Source: Nocardioides marmotae (GTDB lineage Bacteria > Actinomycetota > Actinomycetes > Propionibacteriales > Nocardioidaceae). From it: DNA of 64,000 bases. Positions 16,935-24,555 of the stretch are shown here, piece after piece (positions within the stretch are counted from its first letter, which is position 1; every line of letters starts with the position of its first letter). The DNA lies in the NCBI RefSeq assembly GCF_013177455.1, contig NZ_CP053660.1:3906001-3970000 (forward strand). Direction: 5' to 3'. The notes beneath the pieces were generated by a model that saw only the letters and a list, made by a program, of their open reading frames with translations, was not told the DNA's origin and searched no databases. Position numbers and translations under genes: made by a program.

Positions 16935-16948
16935 TCACGGAGGGTCGG

Positions 16949-17377
16949 ATGGCGTACGAGGAGAAGCGGGCGTGGGTCATGGCGGTGGTGGCGCTCGTCG
17001 CCTACGCGACCTACGCCGTCCAGGTCGGACCACGGCTGGCCGAGGCATCCGCTGCCTCGGTCCCCTACGCGTCGGCCTTGCTGCTGAGCGTCGGCGGCTC
17101 GATCGCGGCCACGATCGTGTGGGAGATCCTGACCTCGGGCTTCGCGCGCGACGGCGCCCGCCAGAAGGACCGGCGGGACCGGGAGATCCACCGCACGGGC
17201 CAGTACATCGGCCAGTCGTTCGTGATCCTGGGCGCCGTCGCCGCGCTCGCCATGTCCCTGGCCCGGTGGGATGCGTTCTGGGTCGCGAACGTGATCTACC
17301 TCGGCTTCACGCTCTCGGCGGTCGTCGCGTCGGTGGCGAAGATCCTTGCGTACCGGCGGGGCTTCCAGACGTGGTGA
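16949..17377 (+). CDS. Four-helix membrane protein, operon partner of an XRE regulator
   Basis: 142 residues with four hydrophobic stretches (about 8-24, 36-56, 84-104, 111-130) separated by a charged loop (RDGARQKDRRDREIHRTG). It resembles small DUF2178-like membrane proteins often paired with short XRE regulators. GGAGGG precedes the ATG at 6 nt. Its stop overlaps the regulator's GTG start (GTGA), so the two are coupled and perhaps work together as a membrane sensor and repressor. No transport or enzyme motif was seen. Confidence 0.75.
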   Translation: MAYEEKRAWVMAVVALVAYATYAVQVGPRLAEASAASVPYASALLLSVGGSIAATIVWEILTSGFARDGARQKDRRDREIHRTGQYIGQSFVILGAVAALAMSLARWDAFWVANVIYLGFTLSAVVASVAKILAYRRGFQTW

Positions 17378-17604
17378 AGCCCACCAGCATCACCAACTCC
17401 ATGCGGGACCTGCGGGCTGCCCGGGGAGGGTTGACGCAGGCCGAGCTCGCCCGGCGGGTCGGCGCCACCCGACAGACCATCATCGCCATCGAGCAGGGCC
17501 GCTACTCGCCCTCTCTCGAGATGGCCTTCCAGATCGCCGCGGTCCTCGGCGTCCCCATCACCGAGGTCTTCCACCACCCCAGCAACGAGGAGGACCCCCG
17601 ATGA
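17374..17604 (+). CDS. Short XRE-family transcriptional regulator
   Basis: 76 residues, almost all a helix-turn-helix: LTQAELARRVGATRQTIIAIEQGRYSP followed by LEMAFQIAAVLGVPITEVF. This compact form lacks any sensor domain. It is coupled to the membrane protein before it (GTGA) and the oxidoreductase after it (ATGA). It is the natural candidate to bind the paired 17-bp operators at the operon promoter, making the operon self-repressed. Confidence 0.88.
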   Translation: MKPTSITNSMRDLRAARGGLTQAELARRVGATRQTIIAIEQGRYSPSLEMAFQIAAVLGVPITEVFHHPSNEEDPR

Positions 17605-18569
17605 GAGCGGTCGTCCAGGATCGGTACGGCCCACCGGGAGCCCTGCAGGTGACCTCCCGGGGAGTCCCGGAGCCGCGCGACGACGAGGTCCTGGTCCACG
17701 TCGAGGCCGCCGGGGTCGACCCGGGCGTGTGGCACGTCGTCACGGGGTTGCCGTACGGGGTGCGCCTCGGCTTCGGCCTGCGCAGGCCGAGGAACCCCGT
17801 GCCAGGTCTCGACCTGGCCGGGGTGGTGGTCTCCGTGGGACGCGGCGTGCGCGACTTCGCCCCCGGCGACGCCGTCTTCGGTACCGGGCGTGGCAGCTAC
17901 GCCGAGTACGCCGTGGCCGCGGCCGGGAAGCTGGCACCACTGCCGGCGTGCCTGACCTTCGAGGAGGCGGCAGCCGTGCCCATCTCGGGACAGACCGCCC
18001 TCGCCGCCATCAGGAAGGCCCGCGGTGTCGCCGGCAAGCGGGTCATGGTGATCGGGGCAGGCGGAGGCGTGGGGACCTTCGCGGTGCAGATCGCCAAGGC
18101 CCAGGGCGCACACGTCACCGCGGCCTGCAGCGCCGCCAAGGTCGACTACGTACGGTCCCTCGGGGCCGACGGCGTCATCGACTACACGCGGTCCGACCCC
18201 ACCTGCGCAGGCGAGTTCGACGTCGTGATCGACACGGCCGGCAACCGGCCACTCACCCGGCTGCGTCGAGCTCTGAGCCCCCGCGGCGTGCTGGTCGTGG
18301 TCGGCGGCGAAGCAGGCGACGGCATCCTGCTCCAGGGCTTCGACCGCCAGCTGCGGGCCCTCCTGTGGTCACCCCTGGTCCGTCAACGCCTCGTGCCGCT
18401 GATGGCCACGCAGAACAGCGCAGATCTCCGAGTCCTGGCCGGGCTCATCGAGGCCGGCGGCGTCAAGCCTGTGGTGGACCGGGTCTTCCCCCTGCACGAG
18501 GTCGCGGCGGCCCTCGAGCACATCAGTGGTGGCCACGCCCGGGCGAAGACCGTCATCAGCCTGACCTAG
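17601..18569 (+). CDS. MDR-family NAD(P)-dependent oxidoreductase (quinone reductase-like)
   Basis: 322 residues. GroES-like N-terminus with VPGLDLAGVVVSVG, and a Rossmann part with VIGAGGGVGTFAVQIAKAQGA for NAD(P)H. No cysteine zinc ligands are present, as in zinc-free quinone-oxidoreductase-like members. It would reduce a quinone or enone with NADPH in the cytoplasm. It is the third gene of the XRE operon (4-nt overlap), so its expression follows that regulator. Substrate unknown. Confidence 0.85.
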   Translation: MRAVVQDRYGPPGALQVTSRGVPEPRDDEVLVHVEAAGVDPGVWHVVTGLPYGVRLGFGLRRPRNPVPGLDLAGVVVSVGRGVRDFAPGDAVFGTGRGSYAEYAVAAAGKLAPLPACLTFEEAAAVPISGQTALAAIRKARGVAGKRVMVIGAGGGVGTFAVQIAKAQGAHVTAACSAAKVDYVRSLGADGVIDYTRSDPTCAGEFDVVIDTAGNRPLTRLRRALSPRGVLVVVGGEAGDGILLQGFDRQLRALLWSPLVRQRLVPLMATQNSADLRVLAGLIEAGGVKPVVDRVFPLHEVAAALEHISGGHARAKTVISLT

Positions 18570-18704
18570 CGTCCTGGCCAGGCGAGGTCGGCCGACCTGG
18601 TGGTGGCAGCAGACCCGTACGGTCGCGTGCGCACCTGTCCCCTTCCGCTGCGGGCGGGCGGGGCGGGCCGCAACGACCGTTCACACGCCTCGGGAGGAAC
18701 CGTC

Positions 18705-19643
18705 ATCCGGCTCACCATCGCCGTCGCCGCCGTCCTGCTGCTGGTGGCCTGCAGCAGCGGGTCCGAGCCCACGCCGGAGCCGTCGTCGGAACCATCGTCG
18801 GGCCCGACCCCGTCGTCGCCGTCGTCCTCCGCGCCCGCCGTGGCCGCGGCTCCGATCGACCGGCGGCTGGCCGCGCTCGAGGAGCGGTACGACGCGCGGG
18901 TCGGCGTGAGCCTGCTCGACACGGGCGACGGCGCGGCGTACTCCTATCGCGGCGACCAGCGGTTCGGGTTCGCCTCCAGCGTCAAGGTGCTCGTGGCGGC
19001 CGAGCTGCTGCGACGCACGGGTTCGGCCGAGCGCGCCGAGCTGGTGCGGTGGACCCAGGACGACGTCGACGCGGCCGGGTACTCCCCCGTCACGGAGGCC
19101 CACGTCGACCGCGGGCTCCCGCTGCTCCGGCTCGCCGAGGCGGCCGTGCGCGAGAGCGACAACACCGCGACCAACCTGGTGCTGGAGCGCCTCGACGGCC
19201 CGGCCGGCCTCACCCGGGGGCTGCTTGGCCGCGGCGACACCACGACCGTGCTGGCCGACGACGAGCCGGGCCTCAACGAGGTGTCGCCCGGCAGCCCGGC
19301 CAACACCACCACGCCGGACGCCTTCGTCGCCGACCTCCGCGCCCTGCTCGGACCGGAGTGGCTGACCGACGCCGACCGCCGCCTGCTCCTGGGCTGGATG
19401 AGCGGCAACCCCGGCGGGGACCCGCTCATCCGGGCCGGCGCCCCCGCCGGCTGGCGGGTCGCGCAGAAGTCCGGCGGCGCCGGCCCCGTCCGGAACGACG
19501 TCGCGGTCCTCACGCCACCCGATGGTCGCGCGCCCGTGCTCCTCGCCGTCCTCACCACCCGCCTCGACCCCAGCGCGCCGTACGACGACGCGCTGGTCGC
19601 CGACGCCGCCGAGGTTGCGCTGGGAGCGCTCGAGGCGAGCTGA
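18705..19643 (+). CDS. Beta-lactamase-like serine hydrolase lipoprotein with non-standard start
   Basis: About 313 residues. A clean lipoprotein signal (RLTIAVAAVLLLVACSSG, lipobox LVAC) starts right after GGGAGGA, but the codons at 18702 and 18705 are GTC and ATC; the nearest in-frame standard start is GTG 18627, adding a hydrophilic extension of 26 residues. ATC 18705 has ideal 7-nt spacing. The mature part is a class A beta-lactamase/PBP fold: SSVK (Ser-x-x-Lys), SDN, and KSGG (KTG-like). It sits on the outer face of the membrane. Antibiotic hydrolysis is not proven; many relatives are peptidases. Confidence 0.75.
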   Translation: MRLTIAVAAVLLLVACSSGSEPTPEPSSEPSSGPTPSSPSSSAPAVAAAPIDRRLAALEERYDARVGVSLLDTGDGAAYSYRGDQRFGFASSVKVLVAAELLRRTGSAERAELVRWTQDDVDAAGYSPVTEAHVDRGLPLLRLAEAAVRESDNTATNLVLERLDGPAGLTRGLLGRGDTTTVLADDEPGLNEVSPGSPANTTTPDAFVADLRALLGPEWLTDADRRLLLGWMSGNPGGDPLIRAGAPAGWRVAQKSGGAGPVRNDVAVLTPPDGRAPVLLAVLTTRLDPSAPYDDALVADAAEVALGALEAS

Positions 19644-19654
19644 GGCGTCGGCTG

Positions 19655-19722
19655 GGGGGATAGTCCGCCACACGCGCGCCCTTTCCCGCTGATGAAAGGG
19701 CGCGTACGTGGCGGACTACCCC
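19655..19722. repeat. Interspersed palindromic element, copy 4
   Basis: Arms 19661-19685 and 19694-19718 around an 8-nt loop match at 22 of 25 positions. The right arm is identical to that of copy 1. It lies 11 nt after the stop of the serine hydrolase gene, between it and the methyltransferase. Confidence 0.85.
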
Positions 19723-19782
19723 GCCGACCGGCAGGTCCGCGCAAGCACGTCGCGCGGCGGGCGGGCAGGGCAGACTCGCCAC

Positions 19783-20538
19783 GTGACTGACGTGTTCAGT
19801 GAGAAGCTGGCGGCCTGGCGCGACTACACCGAGACGCCGTGGGCGCGGATCCGGTACGGCGTCGTCGGCGCTGTCCTGCGCCGACAGACCGAGCACCTCG
19901 GTGAGCAGATCCGCGTCCTCGATGTCGGCGGTGGCGACGGCATGGACGCACTGCCGCTCGCGCTGGCGGGGCACGACGTGACCATCGTCGATCCCTCCGC
20001 GGAGTGGCTCGCTGAAGCCGATCGTCGAGCAGCAGCCGCGGGCACCAGCGTCGCGACGATCCGAGGTGGCCTCGATGACCTGCCAGCCGGTCAGTGGGAC
20101 CTGGTGATGTGTCACTTCGTGCTGCGCTACCGCAGTGGCGGCGACGACGACGTCGCCGCCCTCGCGAGTCGCGTCCGTCCCGGCGGGCGGCTCTCGATCA
20201 TGGACGTCAACCCCGACGGCCGCGTCCTTCGCGAGCTGCTGAACGGAGGCCCCGCTGCAGCACTCGCCGAGCTGCAGGCCGAGCGAGCCACGGTCGAGAC
20301 GTTCCAGACCGACGCCCGGAAGGTCAGCGTCGACGCCATCGCGAGCGAAGCAACCGAGGCGGGCATGACACCCGTCGGGATCTACGGCAACCGGATCGCG
20401 AACGACCTGCTCGTCGACAACACCTCCAAGCACGACCCAGCCTTCTTCGAGGAGCTGCTCGCGCTCGAGCTGGAGCTCTGCGACCGAGAACCCTTCAACC
20501 GCGTGGGGTTCGCCTGGCAGCTGGTGCTGCAGCGCTGA
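19783..20538 (+). CDS. SAM-dependent methyltransferase, CmoM/SmtA-like
   Basis: 251 residues. SAM motif I is VLDVGGGDGMDALPLA, with an acidic residue ending strand 2 (IVDPS) and LSIMDVNPDG near motif III. The N-terminus FSEKLAAWRDYTETPWARIR and the C-terminus LLALELELCDREPFNRVG follow the pattern of CmoM (SmtA), which methylates carboxymethoxyuridine in tRNA wobble positions. GTG at 19783 is chosen since upstream codons run into the palindrome. The tRNA role is inferred from similarity by eye; a small-molecule methyltransferase remains possible. tRNA-Lys follows by chance or not. Confidence 0.75.
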   Translation: MTDVFSEKLAAWRDYTETPWARIRYGVVGAVLRRQTEHLGEQIRVLDVGGGDGMDALPLALAGHDVTIVDPSAEWLAEADRRAAAAGTSVATIRGGLDDLPAGQWDLVMCHFVLRYRSGGDDDVAALASRVRPGGRLSIMDVNPDGRVLRELLNGGPAAALAELQAERATVETFQTDARKVSVDAIASEATEAGMTPVGIYGNRIANDLLVDNTSKHDPAFFEELLALELELCDREPFNRVGFAWQLVLQR

Positions 20539-20638
20539 GCCGCGCCCCGGTCGGCGCCGAGCGCGCACTAGGCTGCCGACCCGGTATGGCTTGGCCCCAG
20601 GTTTCTTCCCACGGAGCGCGCAAGGTCTTTCCATCCCC

Positions 20639-20711
20639 GGGCCCCTAGCTCAATCGGCAGAGCAGGAGACTTTTAATCTCTTGGTTGTGGGTTCGAGTCC
20701 CACGGGGCCCA
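20639..20711 (+). tRNA. tRNA-Lys (anticodon TTT)
   Basis: Full cloverleaf: acceptor GGGCCCC/GGGGCCC, D arm GCTC...GAGC, anticodon loop CTTTTAA on a GGAGA/TCTCT stem, T arm GTGGG-TTCGAGT-CCCAC. Discriminator A; CCA is not encoded in full. Confidence 0.96.
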
Positions 20712-20734
20712 CCGCGTCCGGCCGCCCGCCGCCC

Positions 20735-21562
20735 TCAGGCGATGACCGGCAGGCCGCCGGTCACGGCGAGCACCTCGCCGGTGACGTACGCCGACTCCTT
20801 GCTGGCCAGGTAGACGAACGCCCCCGCGACCTCGACCGGCTGGCCGGCGCGACCCATGGGCGTGTTCTCCCCGAAGCCCTCGACCATCTCCTCGGGCATC
20901 GTCGCCCGGACGAGGGGTGTCCAGGTCGGGCCGGGGGCGACCGAGTTCACCCGCACGCCCTGGGAGGCGGCGGACCAGGCGAGCGCGCGGGTGAAGGTCG
21001 CGATGCCGGCCTTGGTCGTCGCATAGTCGAGCAGCTCGGGTGAGGGGGACGACGCCTGGACCGAGGAGGTGTTGATGATCGAGGACCCGGCCGGCATGTG
21101 GGGCAGGGACATCTTGCAGAGCCAGAACGTGGCGTACAGGTTCGTGCGCATCGTGCGGTCGAACTGCTCGGTCGTGATGTCGGCGATCCCGCCCGGCTGC
21201 GCGAGCTGGTAGGCCGCGTTGTTGACCAGCACGTCGATCCGGCCGTGCTCGGCGACGGTCCGGTCGACCATCGCGCGGCAGTTCTCCTCGATCGTCAGGT
21301 CGGTCGGCACCAGGGTGATCGTGCGACCCGCGTCCCGGACCAGCCCGGCGGTCACCTGGGCGTCGTCCTCGTCGCTCTCCAGGTAGCAGATGACGAGGTC
21401 GGCGCCCTCGCGGGCGAACGCCAGCGCGACCGCCCGGCCGATCCCGGAGTCGCCCCCGGTCACCAGGGCGACCTTGCCGTCCAGCCGACCGTGCCCCCGG
21501 TAGCTGTCCTCGCCGTGGTCGGGCTGCTCCTCCATCGAGGAGGTCAGGTGGGCGTCGTTCAC
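20735..21562 (-). CDS. Short-chain dehydrogenase/reductase
   Basis: 275 residues. Classical SDR: TGGDSGIGRA cofactor loop, NNAA, catalytic Ser (INTSSVQ) and YATTK, and the C-terminal VTGEVLAVTGG. The N-terminal EEQPDHGEDSYRGHGRLDGK is typical of the YhxC/glucose-dehydrogenase-like branch. The GTG start overlaps the amidohydrolase stop (GTGA), so both form one operon that begins at the LacI-type operator at 22771. Likely oxidises or reduces a hydroxyl of the same substrate family; actual substrate unknown. Confidence 0.88.
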   Translation of the reverse strand: MNDAHLTSSMEEQPDHGEDSYRGHGRLDGKVALVTGGDSGIGRAVALAFAREGADLVICYLESDEDDAQVTAGLVRDAGRTITLVPTDLTIEENCRAMVDRTVAEHGRIDVLVNNAAYQLAQPGGIADITTEQFDRTMRTNLYATFWLCKMSLPHMPAGSSIINTSSVQASSPSPELLDYATTKAGIATFTRALAWSAASQGVRVNSVAPGPTWTPLVRATMPEEMVEGFGENTPMGRAGQPVEVAGAFVYLASKESAYVTGEVLAVTGGLPVIA

Positions 21563-22707
21563 AGCCGGTCTCCGTAGGTCTCGATGGCGTTCAGCGCCTT
21601 GACGCGGTCCCGCATGCCCTCGGGGAGCGTGGTGAGGACGTGCCGGGGGTCGTCGAAGTCCCAGTGCGGGTAGTCGGAGCTGAACATCAAGGTGCGCTCG
21701 GCCTGCGCGATCTCCAGCAGCGTGTGGAGGTGGGCGCGGCGCCGCGGCTCGGGCATCGGCTGGGAGGTGAACCGGACGTGGTCGACGAGGTACTCGCTGG
21801 GGAGCCGCTTCATCCACGGGACCTCGTCGCGCAGGCCACGCACGTTCTTGTCCAGGCGCCACATGACGTCGGGGATCCAGCCGAGCCCGCCCTCGGTGAT
21901 GACGACCTTCAGCCTCGGGAAGCGCTCGAACACCCCGTGGCAGACCAGGCTGATGACGTTGGCCTGGAAGACCTGGCTCAGGCCGGTGTGCCACTCCACG
22001 TAGTAGGTCGGGGTGCCGCCGGCCATCGGCGGCGAGGTGCGGAAGATGCCCTCCCCCGAGTTCGGGTGGACGGCGACGGGCAGGCCGAGCTCGGCGGCCG
22101 CCTCGTAGATCGGGTAGTAGTGCCGCTGCCCCATGAGGATGTTCGTGAGCGGCAGGAGCACGCCGACGAAGCGCTGGTCCTGCGCCGAGCGCCGGATCTC
22201 CTGGGCGGCCAGCTGCGGGTCCTGGGCCCCGACGACGACGTACCCCCGAAAGCGCTCGTCGGCCGAGAGCCAGGTCGCGGCGAGCCAGTCGTTGTACGCC
22301 GCCGCGATCATCGCCGCGGCGTCCGGGTCCGGCAGGGCGCCCAGGCCGAGCACCTCGCCGCCGATGAGCACCGCCCGGTCGATGCCGTTGCCGTCGAGCA
22401 GCTGGCGCGCCGTGAACGCCGGGTCCGACCCGGGCGAGGAGCCGTCGGGGGCCCGGGCGTCGTCCCGGAGCACCCCGGACGGGTTGACGTAGAGCATGTT
22501 GCGCGGGACCGAGACCGCCTCCCGGTGCCCGACGGTCGAGAGGCTGCGGCGGTCGTCGAGGCCCAGCCGGCGCTGCGCCCCACGCGAGAGATGGGGACGC
22601 AGGTCGCCCATGCCGCCCCGCATGATCGGGTGCACGTCGCAGTCGACCAGCTCGTAGCGGCCGGGGGCCGTCGCGGCGCCGGCAGGTCGGTCGAGCACGT
22701 CGGACAT
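21559..22707 (-). CDS. Amidohydrolase-2 family metal-dependent hydrolase/decarboxylase
   Basis: 382 residues. VDCDVHP at the N-terminus gives the H-x-P/metal start of the amidohydrolase-2 (ACMSD-like) barrel; further motifs are VAVHPNSGEG, VISLVCHGVFERFPRLKVVITEGG and MFSSDYPHWD with the catalytic Asp. Members hydrolyse lactones or decarboxylate aromatic acids. GGAG lies 7 nt before ATG 22707. It shares its promoter region with the divergent Rieske gene, and a LacI-type operator lies between them. Confidence 0.85.
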   Translation of the reverse strand: MSDVLDRPAGAATAPGRYELVDCDVHPIMRGGMGDLRPHLSRGAQRRLGLDDRRSLSTVGHREAVSVPRNMLYVNPSGVLRDDARAPDGSSPGSDPAFTARQLLDGNGIDRAVLIGGEVLGLGALPDPDAAAMIAAAYNDWLAATWLSADERFRGYVVVGAQDPQLAAQEIRRSAQDQRFVGVLLPLTNILMGQRHYYPIYEAAAELGLPVAVHPNSGEGIFRTSPPMAGGTPTYYVEWHTGLSQVFQANVISLVCHGVFERFPRLKVVITEGGLGWIPDVMWRLDKNVRGLRDEVPWMKRLPSEYLVDHVRFTSQPMPEPRRRAHLHTLLEIAQAERTLMFSSDYPHWDFDDPRHVLTTLPEGMRDRVKALNAIETYGDRL

Positions 22708-22768
22708 CGCATGACTCCTCGGGGCGAACCGTTGCGGTCGACGCCGACCAGGCGTCAGAGTCATGGAT

Positions 22769-22784
22769 AGCAAATCGTTTGGCA
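22769..22784. promoter_or_regulatory. LacI-type operator A (amidohydrolase / Rieske intergenic)
   Basis: AGCAAATCGTTTGGCA, a palindromic 12-mer core CAAATCGTTTGG in the 96-bp gap between two divergent genes. Matches operators at 29229, 29385, 36486, and (13-mer form) 23240 and 39090. Confidence 0.75.
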
Positions 22785-22803
22785 TTGCGATAGGGGTGCA
22801 CAC

Positions 22804-23154
22804 ATGGACGTACGCGTGGGGACCGTCGAGGAGGTCCGCCGGGACGGCTGCCGGATCGTCGAGGTCGACGGACGCGCGGTCGGCGTGATCAGCGTCGGCG
22901 AGGACTTCTACGCGATCACCGACCGGTGTCCGCACATGGGAGCCTCGATGTGCGCGGGCTCCCTGGGCGGCACGATGCTCGCCTCCCGGCCCCACGAGTA
23001 CGTCTACGGCCTGGCCGACCGCGTCATCCGATGCCCCTGGCACGGGTGGGAGTTCGACCTCGAGACCGGTCGGTCACTGCTCGAGCCCCGGCGCCGTGCG
23101 CTGCGGACCTGGCGGGTGACCCAGCAGGACGGCGACGTCGTCCTGCACACCTGA
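22804..23154 (+). CDS. Rieske [2Fe-2S] ferredoxin-like protein
   Basis: 116 residues. Cluster ligands: CPH (DRCPHMGAS) and CPWHGWEFD. The stretch between the two ligand pairs is longer than usual, with an insert (LASRPHEYVYGLADRV). Such small Rieske proteins pass electrons to oxygenases or serve as oxygenase subunits; no oxygenase alpha subunit is adjacent, although the divergent amidohydrolase/SDR pair may act in the same pathway. It is under operator A. Confidence 0.88.
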   Translation: MDVRVGTVEEVRRDGCRIVEVDGRAVGVISVGEDFYAITDRCPHMGASMCAGSLGGTMLASRPHEYVYGLADRVIRCPWHGWEFDLETGRSLLEPRRRALRTWRVTQQDGDVVLHT

Positions 23155-23238
23155 GCCCGACCGGCGCCGCCGAAGCCTCCGTCGTACGTCGTGCCGCCGG
23201 GGGTCTTGCCCCGGCCCGCGCCCGACGCCTACGGTCGA

Positions 23239-23252
23239 CCCAATCGATTTGC
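23239..23252. promoter_or_regulatory. LacI-type operator B (xylanase)
   Basis: CCCAATCGATTTGC, 13-mer form of the shared operator, 31-44 nt before the xylanase ATG. Confidence 0.65.
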
Positions 23253-23282
23253 GTGACACCCGTCACACCGCCGGAGGTGCCC

Positions 23283-24539
23283 ATGACCGTGTCCGTTCCC
23301 CCGCCGCGCACCCTTCCCCCGACCCGGCTCTCCGGGGACCTCCACCTCGACCGCCGGTCGCTGCTGCGCGGCGCCACGGCCGGGGCCATCGGGGTCGCCG
23401 CAGCCGGCGCGTCCGGCACCGTCCTGGCCGGCACCGCGGAGGCCGCGGCCGCCGCGAAACCGCCGCCCACCGGCCGGCCGCCGCTGTGGCGACAGGCCGA
23501 CCGCAAGGGCCTGGTCTTCGGCTCCTCGATCGCGACCTGGCAGCTCGACAGGAACTACCCGAAGCTCCACGCCCGCGAGGCCGGGCTGCTCTTCACCGAG
23601 GACGACCTGCTCTGGTACCAGCTCAAGCCCGGGCCCGACGAGCCGCTGAACTTCGAGCCGGGCGACCGCATCATCGACTTCGCCGAGGCCAACGACCAGC
23701 GCGTGATCGCCGCGCACCTCGCCTGGGACGAGGGCTTCGGCGAGGGCTGGTCCGAGGACGACCTCTGGGGCCTCTCCCGCGCGGACGCCAAGAAGCTTCT
23801 CTACGGCGTCATCCGGCGCGAGGTCCAGCACTACCGGGGCCGCGCCGACGGGTGGATCGTCGCCAACGAGGTCACCGACCCGGAGGAGGCGGACAAGCAC
23901 GGCTTCCGCACCAACGTGCCGTGGTACCGCACGATCGGCCCCGGCTACATCGCCAGGAGCTTCCACCTCGCCGAGGAGCACGACCCCGGGGCGCTGCGGA
24001 TCATCAACGAGTTCGGCTTCGAGACGGTCAACGAGTGGGGCGACCGGCCCGAGCCGCGCCGGCGCGCCTACCTCAAGGCCATCGACCGGCTCCTCGACCA
24101 GAAGGTGCCGGTGCAGGCCGTGGGGATCCAGGGCCACCTGCTGGCCGACGGCTTCCACCGCACGTTCCGCGACAAGGCCTACCGCGCCTTCCTGCGTGAG
24201 GTCGCCGACCGCGGCCTGCCGATCCTCATCACCGAGCTCGACGTCCTCGACGAGGGGCTGCCGAAGGCTCCGCGCCCCCGGGACCGCAAGGTCGCCGACG
24301 TCTACCGGCACTACCTGGACGTCACCCTCGACGAGCCGGCCGTCAAGGCGGTCATCGCCTTCGGCCTGACCGACCGCTACACCTGGCTGGAGGAGGACCA
24401 ACCACGGGAGGACGGCGCCCCGCGCCGACCGCTGGCCTTCGACCGCTCGCTGCGCCCGAAGCCGGCGTACACCGCGATCAGCAACGCCATCCGGCACGCG
24501 CCGGTGCGCAAGCGGCTGTGGCGGTCCAAGAAGGGCTGA
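23283..24539 (+). CDS. Secreted GH10 endo-beta-1,4-xylanase (Tat signal)
   Basis: 418 residues. A twin-arginine signal (DRRSLLRG at 23-30 followed by a hydrophobic Ala/Gly run to about residue 56) suggests Tat export. The GH10 barrel has the acid/base Glu196 in IVANEVTDP and nucleophile Glu319 in LITELDVLD, plus GIQGHL. It cuts xylan or related beta-1,4 chains outside the cell. GGAGG precedes the ATG at 5 nt. The upstream operator B places it in the LacI regulon, so it would feed the nearby sugar ABC transporter. Confidence 0.9.
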   Translation: MTVSVPPPRTLPPTRLSGDLHLDRRSLLRGATAGAIGVAAAGASGTVLAGTAEAAAAAKPPPTGRPPLWRQADRKGLVFGSSIATWQLDRNYPKLHAREAGLLFTEDDLLWYQLKPGPDEPLNFEPGDRIIDFAEANDQRVIAAHLAWDEGFGEGWSEDDLWGLSRADAKKLLYGVIRREVQHYRGRADGWIVANEVTDPEEADKHGFRTNVPWYRTIGPGYIARSFHLAEEHDPGALRIINEFGFETVNEWGDRPEPRRRAYLKAIDRLLDQKVPVQAVGIQGHLLADGFHRTFRDKAYRAFLREVADRGLPILITELDVLDEGLPKAPRPRDRKVADVYRHYLDVTLDEPAVKAVIAFGLTDRYTWLEEDQPREDGAPRRPLAFDRSLRPKPAYTAISNAIRHAPVRKRLWRSKKG

Positions 24540-24555
24540 CCGGGAGGGCCGAGCC

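Noticed and set aside
16949..17377. The four-helix membrane protein as the retron's effector.
   Set aside because: It has its own regulated promoter and a coupled XRE gene, and this kind of pair is found without retrons; linkage to the RT is only adjacency.
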